A DNA stretch of 64,000 nucleotides from Petaurus breviceps papuanus (GCA_028583685.1 JAMXIF010000002.1:63224191-63288190), one strand, 5' to 3'; counted from the first letter of the stretch, positions 35,036 to 46,720 are shown. Made by a program: numbers and translations. The notes: generated by a model from the letters alone, not told the origin.

Positions 35036-35284
35036 TTATTATGAAGTTTGAAGTGTGAAGACTAGGTAACAGATTGGATATATCTTATGAGTGAGGAGCA
35101 AAGGATTACACTAACTTTGTGAATCTGAGTCACTGAGATGATTGTTATACTCTAAACATCAATAAGGAAATTAGAAAGGGAGAAGGATTTAGGAAAAATA
35201 TAACATGTAACCCATAATTCCATGCTGGAAAAATTTAATATCTACTAAATAACAAGCAAGACAGGCTAAAATTATATATCAGAA

Positions 35285-35640
35285 GATCATTATACTTCAG
35301 GGACTGATGGATAGCAAATCTTCATACTACAAATACAGAAAACAAATTATCTTAGATAATTCAGTCAAGAAACTATATTGGTACAAGGGGATTATCATAG
35401 ACCAATTTGTTGCTCACAAACACCCAGATATAACACTAATTCACAAAAAATTGGAGAAAAATATGTTCTTTCTAATGTTATTGGTCATCATACCAAATAC
35501 TCATTATCCCTAATGTAAATGGAACAAAAAGTTATCAAGATATAAAGACTTAGTAAAGGATATTAAAATCATATGGGGATAGCATGAGGTACAGATCATC
35601 TATTGTCCTGTCAGCTAGTGGAATTGTATTGAGGACGTTT
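35285..35640 (+). pseudogene. Non-L1 LINE remnant, copy 2 C-terminal block
   Basis: The open frame 35307-35513 gives KLYWYKGIIIDQFVAHKHPD then ITLIHKKLEK and IPNTHYP, followed out of frame by 'SRYKDLVKDIKIIWG'. This is a clearer version of the block at 31860-31920 (copy 1), and recalls 'LYWDRTI...RPDI...IPNTHN...KY..L..EI..MW' of restriction-like-endonuclease LINE proteins. Confidence 0.5.
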
Positions 35641-35684
35641 TCAGTGCCCCTATAAAGAATAACACTATAGTCCAATACCTTGTT

Positions 35685-35935
35685 TCTTGTTTAGTCATGT
35701 CTGAAATATTCCCTAAATATCACAAATTTGTGACCCCATTTGGGGTTTTCTTTGTTAGATACTGGAGTGCTTTGCTATTTCCTTCTGCAGCTCACTTTAC
35801 AGATGAAGAAACTGAGGCAACCAGGGTCAAGTGATTTGCCAAGGGTCACATAGCTAGTGAGTGTCTGATGCTGGATGTGAATTCAGATCTTACCAAATCC
35901 AGACCAAGCACTCTATCTATTGAGCCACCTATATT
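35685..35935 (-). repeat. Mar1-type CORE-SINE, near full length
   Basis: In reverse: head ('ctatctattgagccacctat' on plus), CORE ('cagctcactttacagatgaa'), and BovB/RTE-like tail ('gtgaccccatttggggtttt'). Weak TSD (ctatagtccaat, ctatattcaatt). Confidence 0.75.
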
Positions 35936-35963
35936 CAATTCAACTGCAAAAGGCAGTTATTTT

Positions 35964-36116
35964 GGGGCAGCCAGGTAGCACAGCGAGTAAGAGCTCTGAC
36001 CCAGTGTTGGGATGACCCGGGGGATTGAATCCAGGCTCAGATACTCAGCACCACACCCAGAAATAACTGGCCATGTAACCTTGAGCAAGTTACTTATCCC
36101 CAATTGCTTTTTTAAA
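35964..36116 (+). repeat. WSINE-type SINE with exact TSD
   Basis: Starts GGGGCAGCCAGGTAGCACAG, ends 'tatccccaattgctt' with a short A tail. The exact 16-bp duplication AAAAGGCAGTTATTTT lies at 35948-35963 and 36117-36132. Young. Confidence 0.9.
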
Positions 36117-36364
36117 AAAAGGCAGTTATTTTATACACCCATTCAATAGTGGGTGGAGCACTAAATAAAAAAAAAGTAGGATAGTGATTTTTGAAACTAC
36201 TATCTGAATCCCATTAAAAGATGAAAATAATGTGATATTATAATATTTTATATGAGTTTTATATGAACATAATGTTAAATATAGCAGTCTAATAGTAAGT
36301 TAGTGACTTCCCCAGGACTAGTGCTATTTGAAAATCACTGAACGTAAAAATGACAAAAAATGTG

Positions 36365-36475
36365 AATGAAATAATATCTAATATTTACCTAGCACTTAGG
36401 ATTTATAAAACCCTTTATACATAGTGCTTCATTTGATCCTCACAACAAACTATGTACTCAATAAAACAAGAAGTA
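36365..36475 (+). repeat. MIR-type SINE fragment
   Basis: 'tatttacctagcacttagga' and 'cttcatttgatcctcacaac' match the MIR/Ther 'gcgctt...atttgatcctcacaac' part. Confidence 0.6.
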
Positions 36476-36619
36476 ATATAAATAGAGATAAAATGTAATA
36501 GATTGGTTGGTATTTCCATGATGATATATTTTCCTAAGTAATTATAATGGAATATGGAGTACTCCAGTACATAATGTACTATGTGAGGAAAGACTAAGAT
36601 GAAATTAGAAATATCAGAT

Positions 36620-37349
36620 AGTAGGGGGGTGGAGACACGATGGTGGAGTAGAAGCCCAACCTTCCTGTGTCTCTGGCTTCCACCTTCCCCTATCCATGTA
36701 GAAAGGGGACTATAAACAAACTTTGGAGCTGCAGAACCCAAAAACAACACAGAGAAGCTAACCTCCCACTGAGGACATCCCAGCAGGTCAGCAGGAATGC
36801 AGCCCAGCACTCTGGGAGCTGGGCCCAGACTCCCCCCACCCCCCCACACCAAGGTTTTAGCCCCAGGGCGGGCTTGACCAGCCACCAGCCAGAGAGACTC
36901 CAGATCAGCAGCAGCAGTGGCAATTTCCAGATATATCAACACATAGATGCGAAGGACAAAGTGAGAGGCCAGTGCAGTCTGGACTTTGGGACCAGTAAGT
37001 GGGAGTGCTTGGCTTTTACCCCCGGGGCGAGATGCTGCTGAGATGGCACAGCCAGCCAGTGCCACATGGCAGCTTCAGTTCCTGGCCTGCAGAGTGTAGG
37101 GGGACCAAGCACCAGTCTGAGGGGTAATTGCTCTTGCTTTAACTTGCTTGGATCTGGATTGCAGTCTAGGCCGGAGGTCCTGGAGTGTGTGTCCAGATTT
37201 CCAGAGCAGGTGGAGATCTCAGAGAGGGTTACCCATCTAATACCTCTGGAAGCTGAGAAAACCCCCGCATTTGTGATGAAATCTCTCCTGTCTGGTGGCA
37301 GAGTCCTACTGTGACAAAAAGCCCAGGGGTCAAGTGACTGAGGGGTGAC
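36620..37349 (+). promoter_or_regulatory. HAL1-1 5' UTR (presumed internal promoter)
   Basis: GC-richer leader before ORF1, colinear with 46807-47496 in HAL1-2 and 56255-56970 in HAL1-3. The open frames on both strands here (e.g. 36415-37065 minus, 36667-37041 plus) are not conserved as proteins between copies and are not called. Promoter role is inferred from L1 biology. Confidence 0.5.
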
Positions 37350-38210
37350 ATGATCAGGCAAAGGAAACAAAGCAGACAGAAGATTCCAACATTAGACTCC
37401 TATTTTGGGGACAAAAAGGATCAAAGCATGGAACAGGAGGAAGACAGTGAAGTCAGAACTCCTGCACCAAAAGCTTCAAAGGAAAATATAAGCTGGTTAC
37501 AGGCCATAGAGGACCTTAAGAAGCAGATAAGAGAATTGGAGGAAAAATTGGGAAGAGAAATGAGAACAATGCAAGAAAATTGTGAAATGAGAGTCAACAG
37601 CCTAACTGAAGAAAATAATACCTTAAAAAACAGACTGACTCAAATGGCAAAGGAGGCTCAAAAAGGCAATGAGGAGAAGAATGCTTTAAAAAGCCGAATT
37701 TGCCAGATGGAAAAAGAATCTCAAAAGCTCAGTGAAGAGAATCATTGCTTCAGAATTAGATTGGAGCAAATGGAAGCTAATGACTTTATGAGAAATCAAG
37801 ATGCTGTTAAACAGATCCAAACAAATGAAAGAATAGAGGGCAATGTGAAATATCTCATGGGAAAACCCACTGACCTGGAAAATAGATCCAGGAGAGATAA
37901 TTTAAAATTTATTGAACTATCTGAAAGCCATAATCAAAGTAAGAACCTAGAAATCATCCTCCAGGAAGTTCTCAAAGAAAACTGCCCTGATGTTTTAGTG
38001 CGAGAGGGCAAAATAGAGGTTGAAAGAATCTACCAATCACCTGCTGAAAAAGATCCCAAAAAGAAAACTCCGAGCAACATTATAGCCAGGTTCTGGAATT
38101 CCCAGATTAAGGAGAGAATATTACAAGCAGCCAGGAAGAAACAATTTAAATATTCTGGAAACACAATCAGGATAGCCCAGGATCTGGCAGCTTCTCACCT
38201 GAGGGATTGA
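37350..38210 (+). CDS. HAL1 ORF1 protein (L1 ORF1p-like RNA-binding protein)
   Basis: 286 residues starting MIRQRKQSRQKIPTLDSYFG. Residues about 45-155 are a long heptad coiled coil (EKLGREMRTMQENCEMRVN, later SLTEENNTLKNRLTQMAKEA), the trimer-forming part. Residues about 165-230 match the L1 RRM (NVKYLMGKPTDLENRSRRDN, then SKNLEIILQEVLKENCPDVL). From about 230 on is the C-terminal domain (ERILQAARKKQFKYSGNTIR). In L1 this protein packages the element's RNA in the cytoplasm. The frame ends at a UGA after HLRD. The next 66 codons (38211-38411) stay open and encode the rest of the usual domain (LSIMFQGKIWSFSGIEDFQE). The next codons at the stop suggest CGA to TGA, a CpG-type change. No RT is encoded downstream. 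Confidence 0.88.
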   Translation: MIRQRKQSRQKIPTLDSYFGDKKDQSMEQEEDSEVRTPAPKASKENISWLQAIEDLKKQIRELEEKLGREMRTMQENCEMRVNSLTEENNTLKNRLTQMAKEAQKGNEEKNALKSRICQMEKESQKLSEENHCFRIRLEQMEANDFMRNQDAVKQIQTNERIEGNVKYLMGKPTDLENRSRRDNLKFIELSESHNQSKNLEIILQEVLKENCPDVLVREGKIEVERIYQSPAEKDPKKKTPSNIIARFWNSQIKERILQAARKKQFKYSGNTIRIAQDLAASHLRD

Positions 38211-38411
38211 AAGGCTTGGAATTTGCTATTCCGGAGGTCAAGGGAGCTGGGATTAAAACCAAAAGTCACCTACCCAGCAAAACTGAGTATCATGTTTCAG
38301 GGTAAAATATGGTCATTCAGTGGAATAGAGGACTTTCAAGAATTCTTGCTGAAAAAACCAGAGTTGAATAGAAAATTTCACCTTCAGATACAAGAAGCAA
38401 GAGAAGCATGA
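38211..38411 (+). pseudogene. ORF1 C-terminal domain downstream of the UGA
   Basis: In frame with the ORF above and free of stops for 66 codons: KAWN, then RRSRELGLKPKVTYPAKLS and IMFQGKIWSFSGIEDFQE, ending EAREA before a stop. Corresponds to the last third of the L1 ORF1p C-terminal domain ('YPAKLSF.F.G..KSF'). Would be translated only by read-through. HAL1-2 has the same layout at 48358-48585. Confidence 0.7.
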
Positions 38412-38530
38412 GAAGGTAAACGGAAAAGAAATCATAAGGAACTCATCAAAGTTGAACCATTAATATCCCTACATGGAAAAACAATAATTGTAACTTATGA
38501 AACTTTTCTCAGAAGTTGAAGGGATTAGAA

Positions 38531-38568
38531 ATATATATATATATATATATATATATATNNNNNNNNNN
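38531..38568. other. AT microsatellite ending in a 10-N assembly gap
   Basis: (AT)n from 38531 to 38558, then N at 38559-38568. The true repeat length is unknown. Confidence 0.95.
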
Positions 38569-39146
38569 TGTGTATATATGTTTACAGGTATACATAGATA
38601 GAGGGCACAGGACCAATTTAACAGGAAGGGATGAAATTAAGAGGTGAGAGGAATATAATGAGATGATATAGGGAGAGACAGATTGGGGTAAACTATCTCA
38701 TACAGAAGAGGCAAGGGAAAATGGTTACAATGGAGGGGAAGAATAAGAAGGCAAAAGGGAATGGGTCAATCTTATTCCCATTGAATCTGGCTTGAGGAGG
38801 GAGTGAAATACACACTAAATAAGGTATCTCACCCTCCAGGAGAATAGGTGGGAAGGGGATGAGAGGGGGGATGATGGAAGGGAGCACAGGCTGGGGGGGA
38901 GGGAATTTGGAAGCACCCACTTTTGAAAAGGGAAGAGATCAAAGTAGAGAATAGAACAAGTGGGAGGTGTGATAGCAGGGAAGGAAATATTGTCAGTCTT
39001 TTACAATATATCTACTATGTCATTGTTTTGTATTAGCCACACATGTACAACCTATACTGAACTGCTTATCTTCCTAGTAAGGGTGGGTGACGAGGAAGGA
39101 AGGGGATGAATCTGGAATTGAAAGTTTTAAAATCAAATATTCAAAT

Positions 39147-39184
39147 TATATATATATATATGTATATATGTGTGTATATATATG
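39147..39184. repeat. TA/TG microsatellite in HAL1-1 3' UTR
   Basis: TA- and TG-rich run following 'atattcaaat'. The same 3' UTR position carries repeats in HAL1-2 (49312-49378) and in the HAL1 at the right edge (63885-63927). Confidence 0.85.
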
Positions 39185-39629
39185 TACTATTATTAATACC
39201 ATCTTACATATAATTGGGAAATAAGATATACACGCATTGAGGCATAGAGATCCACTGGAAAAATCGAAAGGTGTATGGGAGAAAATATGGTAGAGAGTAG
39301 ATTGGAGGAGTAGATATCCTGTGCAACTGCTATTTTGGGGCAGTGGGCAGGGGAAAAATGGGGAGAAAATTTGTAACTCAAAATCTGGCAGAAATGAATG
39401 ATGTAAATCAGAAGTTAATAAAGCATTAAAAAAAATAAAAAAAGAAATATCAGATTGGTCCAAAGGCACATAGGAAAAATTCAAGCTCAATATGATACCA
39501 CTTTAAAGGTACAAAGTAATAAAGGAGCTAAGGGTATACCTTAAAGAGAAGGAGATTAACAGACAATGTAAAAGAACACCAGAAAAGGCGATGGAAAATA
39601 TATCAGCAACATCTGAAACATATATGTTT

Positions 39630-39710
39630 CCCTTGTCCAGATTATCTTAGTGCTCACTGCAGTGCCTGACACATAATAGGAGCTTAAAAAAATGCTAGTT
39701 GACTGATGGT
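39630..39710 (+). repeat. L2 3' end fragment
   Basis: 'gcagtgcctgacacataata' 'ggagctta...atgctagttgactga' is the L2 3' end. Short. Confidence 0.65.
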
Positions 39711-39865
39711 TAGCTCTATGAGATTTCTCTATCATGTATTGAGAGCATATTTTATGAAACATGAGAAAGGAACAAGTATACTTTGACCCTTGGCTTTCTA
39801 GAGTAGACAACATCTACACCAAGGCATAAAGATTATATGAACCCCTTCTGGGTCTATTGTTTGTA

Positions 39866-39889
39866 GATAACATCCATCATCATCATCAA

Positions 39890-39926
<37 letters not shown>
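39866..39926 (+). repeat. (ATC)n microsatellite
   Basis: About 20 ATC units with one interruption. Confidence 0.95.
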
Positions 39927-39929
39927 TTG

Positions 39930-42120
39930 TTTCCCCACTAGGGACAAAAAGGACACATGCAGACACACTTTAATGTAAGCAAATAAAACATCAGGATTAT
40001 TTGCATAAATATTCTATAAATGTCTTATTAGTGATGATTTTTATGAAAAATTAAACCACTACAAAAAAAATGAAAATTGAACATTTCCCCTAATCTTGTA
40101 GGCAAGAACTCTTATGGTTTTGGTAAGCATATAGACCTTGCAACATAGTACCAACCAGTTAAATAGTTCTAAGAACCAGTTGCTAGCAAGCTATGTCCAC
40201 TTCATTTAATCCATACCTACCCAGCTTCATTTTCACAGATGAATAATAAAAATGATAACAATAATTATTACTATAGAAAATATTTATTAATTATTTATTA
40301 GGCACACCTGTTATGTGCCAGGCACTTGTCTAAATGTGCTACAATTATTATAGCATTTGAGGCTCATAAAGAAAAACTTCTGAGTATGCCCATTTTACAG
40401 ATGTGGAAACTGCTATCCAACCATATTCTATTCAACTAAGCCTCAAGTATAGAAACTTTTTTGATTACATATACTTGAAAATCAAATTACACCTTTTGAT
40501 ATGTCTACTGAATTTCCACATCCACATGTGATGCTTTCTGAATCACATCCAGGGTGAGATCATACTGAGGATGATGTTTTCTGAATCACTTTTGAATCAC
40601 AATTGTAATGAACTTAAAAAAATTTTTTAATACTTTATCCTTTATTTTAGGGTTAGAAATAAAATGCTGGCTGTTGTCCAAAGCAGAGACTAATAATTAG
40701 AAAATCCACGTATCAATTTAAAAATCCAATGATTACTTTCATTGTCACTTTTTAAATCAGCTTATATTTTGTTCCTTCATCAGAGGCATTTCTGATAGCA
40801 AAGTATAGAATGATGTTGGCTCCCAAGTGTAAAATATAAGCTTTATGAATGTCAAATATACTTTGAAATGCAAACAATATTTCATTTACTAATGGTCAAA
40901 AGGCCCTCTAATTCAGTCATAGCTTCTGGATGGGGAAAAAAAAGTCATGGGATTATTTGAAGTGTAAATAAAGGATAATTCATTAAGCTTATCATTTTTC
41001 TTCCCTGCTGGGGACATTACTGTGAAGTAATACTGCTATTTCTTTCTGTGCCGCAATAAAGAGAAAGATTCATATGCATGTAGGCCTCTGACCTCCTTCT
41101 GGCTACAATTAACATCTTCAGGGATGCCCACACCCAGCAGGGTATGCAGAACAGGGCAGAGACCAAAAAGACTCTATTCTTGGTTAAAAGAGTTTATCCC
41201 TGCTGTTCTTAATGACTCTCTGATGAGCTTCCAAATGTTGATCCTGTCTGCCTGCCTCATCCCAAGATATTCCCTCCCTGCCTTTATTAGATTTGTCCTT
41301 CTTGATTCCTTGTTTTCTTGTGCCTCTATGGCACCCATTTGCTTTTCTCTGCCTTAGCTGACTCTCTTATATGTGAGCCTTCCTAGCTTTCGATTATTTT
41401 GAAGACCTATATTGCTTAATTATATTCTCAGTCCAGAGACCTTCTGTCCAGACCCTGTCCTAACACCCCCCCCCAACTATGTCATACTCAACCAGCATTA
41501 AAGAAGATATTTTCAATTTTAATATGGCCTTACACGTCCTAATTCTCTGCCTTTATTATAATTTGTTTATGCCTGGGTTATTATTTTGATAGAATTATGG
41601 CACTTGAAAAAGCATCAGTGTTTCTCTCATTAAATTTTGCCATGAGCCAAATAGTAGGAAATGCCTAATGAGACTTTTTCTGCTCTCTGTTTTGAAGTAT
41701 AGGTTTTCTGAAGAGTAGAGATGAAGGCAGAGAGAGTAATCCTTTCTAAATAGAGAGAAGAAAAGATACATGACATGACTGCATACAAGGCATAAATCCT
41801 CAAATGGTCACCATAAATTCATGGCTTTATGGAATCATCTAAGTCTAGCGGGACAGTTTTCTCAACTGATAAGTGATATCATGGGAATTTCTTTAACTAA
41901 CCTTCCCAAAAGTAAACTTTGGATTACTGAAAACACTGAAATGTAATTCCTAAAGACAAGGCCATTCTGTTTGACATAAATGATGCTGGGGGCTCTCTTT
42001 ACCCTAACTCATCCCAAATATGATAAAAATAATTTTCAGTTTGTGCTTAGTCACAGAAGAGCATGCCACTCTCAAAAAATTAGGGTGGTTGATTCTTCTG
42101 AAAGTTTCATAAAATATTAT
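39930..42120. other. Intergenic DNA, no gene seen
   Basis: AT-rich, mostly unrecognised. A CORE-SINE (MIR/Ther type) lies at about 40270-40425 ('ttatgtgccaggcacttgtc', 'cccattttacagatgtggaa'). The open frame at 41124-41357 has no recognisable feature. Confidence 0.55.
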
Positions 42121-42449
42121 ATTTCACTCTTTTTAACACTTATTCATCCATTTGTTTGTTTGTTTACTTTTAGCTTACAGCATTCAGTTCCACAAGCTTT
42201 TAAGTTCCAAATGCCACCCCACCCCTTCTCCTCTCCCCTTACCCCCATGGCTGCATGCAATCCAATATAGGTTCTACAAATACCTTCACATTAAAGATTG
42301 GTCAAATTTTAAAGAACGATTATAACCAATGGAAAGGACAACGAGAAAGAAGGAACAAAACAAAGCAAAAAAAGAGAAAGAGCAAGTAGTTTCTTTCAAT
42401 CTGCATTCAGACTCAGTAATTCTTTTTCTGGATGTGGAAAATCTTTTTC

Positions 42450-45400
42450 ATCATGAGTCTTTTGGAGCTGTCTTATAGCCTTGTATTGCTGAGAGGAGCT
42501 CAGTCTATCACAGTCAGTCATCACAGATAGAATGTGTCTGCAATTGTGTACAATGTTCTCCTGGTTCTGCTTTCCACTTAGCATCAGTTTACATCAGTCT
42601 CTTCAGGTTATTATGAAGTCTGTCTGCTCTTCATTTCTTATAGCACAATAGTATTACATTACATTCATATACCACAACCATTCTCCAATTGATGGGCATC
42701 TCCTCAATTTCCAATTCTTTAACACCACAAAAAGAGCTGCTATGAATATTTTTGTACATACAAGCCCCTTTCCCACTTGGTATGATCTCTTTGGGATACA
42801 GTCCTAAAAGTGGTATTACTAGGTCAAAGTGTACAAACATTTTATAGCCTTTGGACATAGTTTCAGATTGTTCTCCAGAATGATTGGGTCAGTTCACAAC
42901 TCTGCCAACAATGGATTAGTGTTCCAATTTTTATCCATCTTATTCAGAATTTATCATTTTCCTGTTTTGTCATATTAGTCAATCTGTCAGGTCAGATATC
43001 ATACCTCATAAGTGTTTTGATTTGCATTTCTCTAAACAATAGTGATTTAGAGCATTTTTCATATGATTATAGATTATCTTTAATTTCTTCCTCTGAAAAC
43101 TGCCTATTGATATTCTTAAACCATTTTTCAGTTGGGGAATGACATATTCTTATGTAGTTGATTTAGTGCTTTGTATATTTAAGAAATTAGGCCTTTATCA
43201 GAGATATTGGTTGTAAAAATTCTTCCCAATTTTCTCTTTTCCTCCTAATCGTGGTTACATTGGCTTTATTTGTACAGAAATTTCAATGTAATGTAATCAA
43301 AATTACCCATTTTGCATTTCATGATGTTCTTTTATCTCTGGTTTGGTCATAACTTCTTCCCTTCTGGATAATTCTAAAAGGTAAACTATTACTTGCACTT
43401 CTGGATTGCTTATAATATCTCCCTTTATAGAGAGATTGTGCACCAATTTAGACTTTATTTTGATATACAGTGTAAGATATTGATCTATGCCCAGTTTCTG
43501 TCATAGTTTTACAGTTTTCCCAGCAGGTTTTGTCAAATAGTGAGTTATTATCCCAGAAGCTGGAGTCTTTGGGTTTATCAAACAGTAGATTACTATAGTC
43601 ATTGACTACTGTGTCTTGTGTACCTAATCTATTCCACTGATGCACTACTCTAATCCTCAAGTAGTACCAAATAGTTTTGATGACTGCTGCTTTATAATAT
43701 GGTTTAAAATTTGATATGGCTAGGTCACTTTCCTTAGCATTTCTTTTCATCAATTCCCTTGATATTCTGGACTTTTTTTTTTCTTCCAGAAGAATTGTTA
43801 CCATTTTTTTCTAGCTCTGGAAAATATTTTTTTGGATAGATTGATTGGTATGGCACTAACTAGGTAAATTAGTTTAGGTAAAAATGTCATTTTTATTATG
43901 TTAGCTTGACCTAACAAAGCAAGTATTATTTTCCAATTATTTAGATATGTCTTTATTTGTATGAAAAGTGTTTTGTAATTGTGTTCATATAGTTCCTGGG
44001 TTTGTTTAAGCAGGTAGTATCCCAAATATTTTATAATGTCTATAGTAACTTTAAATGGAATTCCTCTTTCAAATTCTTGCTGTTGAGTTTTGTTAGGAAT
44101 ATATAGGAATGTTGAAGATTTATCTAGGTTTATTTTATACCCTGCAACTTTGCTAAATTTAATATATCAAGTAGTTGTTACTTGATTCTGTAAGTATATC
44201 ATCATATCATCTGCAAAGAGTGATAGCTTAGTCTCTTCTTTGCCTAATCCAATTCTTTCTATTTCCTTTTCTTCTCTTAATGCTACTGCTAACATTTCTA
44301 GTACCCAAATTGAATAAGAGGGGTGATAGAGGACAACCTTGTTCCATTCATGATCTTATTGGAAATGCTTCTACGTGTCCCTATTACGTATAATACTTGC
44401 TGATGATTTTAGAGAGATGCTACTTATTATTTTAAGGAAGACTTCATTTATTCCTATGCTTTCTAGTGTTTTTAATAGAAATTGGTGTTGTATTTTGTGA
44501 AAATCTTTTTCTGTATCTGTTAAGATAATCATTGTTTCTACTAGTTTTGTTGTTGATATGATCGATTATACTGATAATTTCCCTAATATTGAACCAGATT
44601 TATATTTTGGGAATAAATTCTACCTGATAAAAGTATATTATTCTCATGATAAGTTGCTGTAGTCTTATTGCTAATATATATATACATATATATATATATA
44701 TTTTTTTTTAAATTTTGCATCTATATTCATGAGGGAAATTGGTCTATAATTGTCTTTCTCTGTTTTGGCTCTTCCGAAATAAGTGTCAGTACCATATTTG
44801 TACCATAAAAATAATTTGGCAGGACTCCTCCAATTTTCTGAAATAGTCTATAAAGTATTGGAATTAGTTGTTCTATAAATGTTTGATAGAATTCACTTGT
44901 AAATCCATCTGGCCCTGGAGATTGTTTCCAAGGGATTTCATTGATGTCTTCTTCAATTTCTTTTTGTGAGATGGGGTTATTTGAGTACTTTACTTCCTCT
45001 TCAATTAATCTGGGCAATTTATAATTTTATAAATGTTCGTCCATTTCACTAAGATTGTCAAATTTATGGACTTACAACTGGGAAAAATAATTCATATTTA
45101 TTATTTCAATTTCTTCTTCATAGGAGGCAAAGTCACTCTTTTCATTTTTGATGCTGGTAATTTGGTTTTCTTCTTTATTTAAATAAAATTGACTAAAGGT
45201 TTGTCAATTTTATTGCTTTTATCATAAAATCAGATCTTAGTTTTATTTATTAGTTCAATAGTTTTCTTAATTTCAATTTTATTAATCTCTCCCTTTGGTT
45301 TTCAGTATTTCTAATTTAGTATTTAATTGGGGATTTTCAATGTGTTCTTTTTCTAGCTTTTTCAGTTGCATACACAATTCATCGATCTCTTTTTCCTCTA

Positions 45401-45693
45401 TTTTAGTCAAGTAAGCATTCAGAGATATAAAACTTCCCTTAAGAACCACTTTTCCTCCTTTCCATAAGTTTGCATATATTATCTCATTATTGTCTTTCTC
45501 TCTGTCTTTCTGTCTCTGTCTCCCCCTTCTGTCTCTGTCTCCCCCCTTCTGTCTCTGTATCCCCCCTTCTGTCTCTGTCTCTCTCCCTCTGTCTCTCTTC
45601 CTCTGTGTGTGTGTCTTTCTCTGTCTCTCTCTCTCTCTGTCTCTCTCTCTCTCTCTGTCTCTCTGTTTCTCTCTCTGTCTCTCTCTCTGTCTC

Positions 45694-45747
<54 letters not shown>

Positions 45748-46720
45748 CCTCTTTGCTTTTTTGGAGGAGAGAAGGTGGGGCAATTGGGGTTAAGTGACTT
45801 GTCCAAGGTCACATGTTTAGTCAGTGTTAAGTGTCTGAGGCTGGATTTGAACTCAGGTCCTCCTTGCTCCAGGGCCAGTGCTCTATTCACTGCATCACTT
45901 AGCCACCTCAATATTGTCATTTTTTTGAAAGAAGTTACAGATTGTTTCTATGATTTGTTGTTTGACCCACTCATTCTTTAGGATTAGATTATTTAGTTTC
46001 CACTTAGTTGTTAGTCTATCTTTCCATGGTCATTTATTACATATAATTTTTATTACATCATCATCTGAAAATGATGAATTAACTTTGTCTGCCTTTCTGC
46101 TTTGGATTGTGAGGTTTTTATACCATAGTAAATGGTCACTTTTTGTTTATGTGACATGTACTGCTGAGAAGAATGTATATGTCATTTTTATCCCCATTCA
46201 ATTGTCGCCAGAGGTCTTTCATATGTACCTTCTTTAAAATTCCATTCACCTCCTTAAATCCTTTCTTGTATATTCTGAGCTTAGATTTATCAAGTTCAGA
46301 TAAGGGGGGTTGATGCCCCCACTAATACTGTTTTGCTACTTCTTCCTCTAACTCCCTCAACTTCTCCTCTAAGAATTTAGATGCTTTACCACTTGGTGCA
46401 TACATGTTTAGTAATGATTTTGCCTCATTGTCAATGGTGCTTTCAGTAGGATGTAGTTTTCTTTCTTTATCTCTTTTAATTAGATCTATTTTTTTGCTTT
46501 TGCTTTGTTTGAGATTAGGATTGCTACCCCTGGCTTTTTTTTTTTTGCTTTTGATGAAGTATAATACATTCTACTGCAGCCTTTTACCTCTACCCACGGT
46601 GTATCCCCCTGTTTCAAATGCGTTTCTAGTAAATAGCATATTAAAGGATAATAGTTTTTAATCTATTCTTCTCTCTGCCTCTGTATTATATGAGAATTCA
46701 TCCCATTCACAGTTATAATT
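42450..46720 (-). pseudogene. Element F ORF2 remnant
   Basis: Open pieces: 44727-45017 carries the RT-front block [18 protein letters not shown]. 43448-44025 covers the region after the palm (KSRISRELMKRNAKESDLAI, LGQANIIKMTFLPKLIYLVS). Endonuclease-side sequence extends to about 46720. Many stops; older than the L1 at 8936-15543. Confidence 0.8.
45495..45907 (-). repeat. tRNA-derived SINE with a giant CT/GA tail
   Basis: SINE body at 45768-45907 (reverse of 'ggtggctaagtgatgcag ... cttaaccccaattg'). In place of a poly(A) is about 270 bp of CT-rich repeat (45496-45765; TCTG, TCTC and CCCCCTTCTG units). Near-TSD tcattattgtc (45484-45494) and tcaatattgtc (45908-45918). Confidence 0.8.

Larger units (their letters stand above)
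36620..39442 (+). mobile_element. HAL1-1: full-length ORF1-only L1 relative
   Basis: 2.8 kb element with a typical start (ggggggtggagacacgatgg), ~0.73 kb 5' UTR, ORF1, ~1 kb 3' UTR, 'aataaagcatt' and poly(A). Flanked by the exact 13-bp duplication AGAAATATCAGAT (36607-36619 and 39443-39455). No ORF2. It needed L1 reverse transcriptase in trans. The exact TSD and long open ORF1 say it is young. A 10-N gap interrupts an AT repeat in the 3' UTR. Confidence 0.92.

Noticed and set aside
35964-36036. tRNA gene in SINE heads (also 13234-13380 and 24541-24704)
   Set aside because: tRNA-related but part of SINEs with tails and TSDs; no intact cloverleaf was confirmed.
36415-37065. 216-residue minus-strand frame, and the plus-strand frame 36667-37041
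   Set aside because: They fall in the GC-rich HAL1 5' UTR. The matching frames in HAL1-2 (46761-47383) are broken differently, as expected for chance frames.
45470-45981. Long S/L/C-rich and R/E-rich open frames on both strands
   Set aside because: Produced by the CT/GA microsatellite tail of a SINE.
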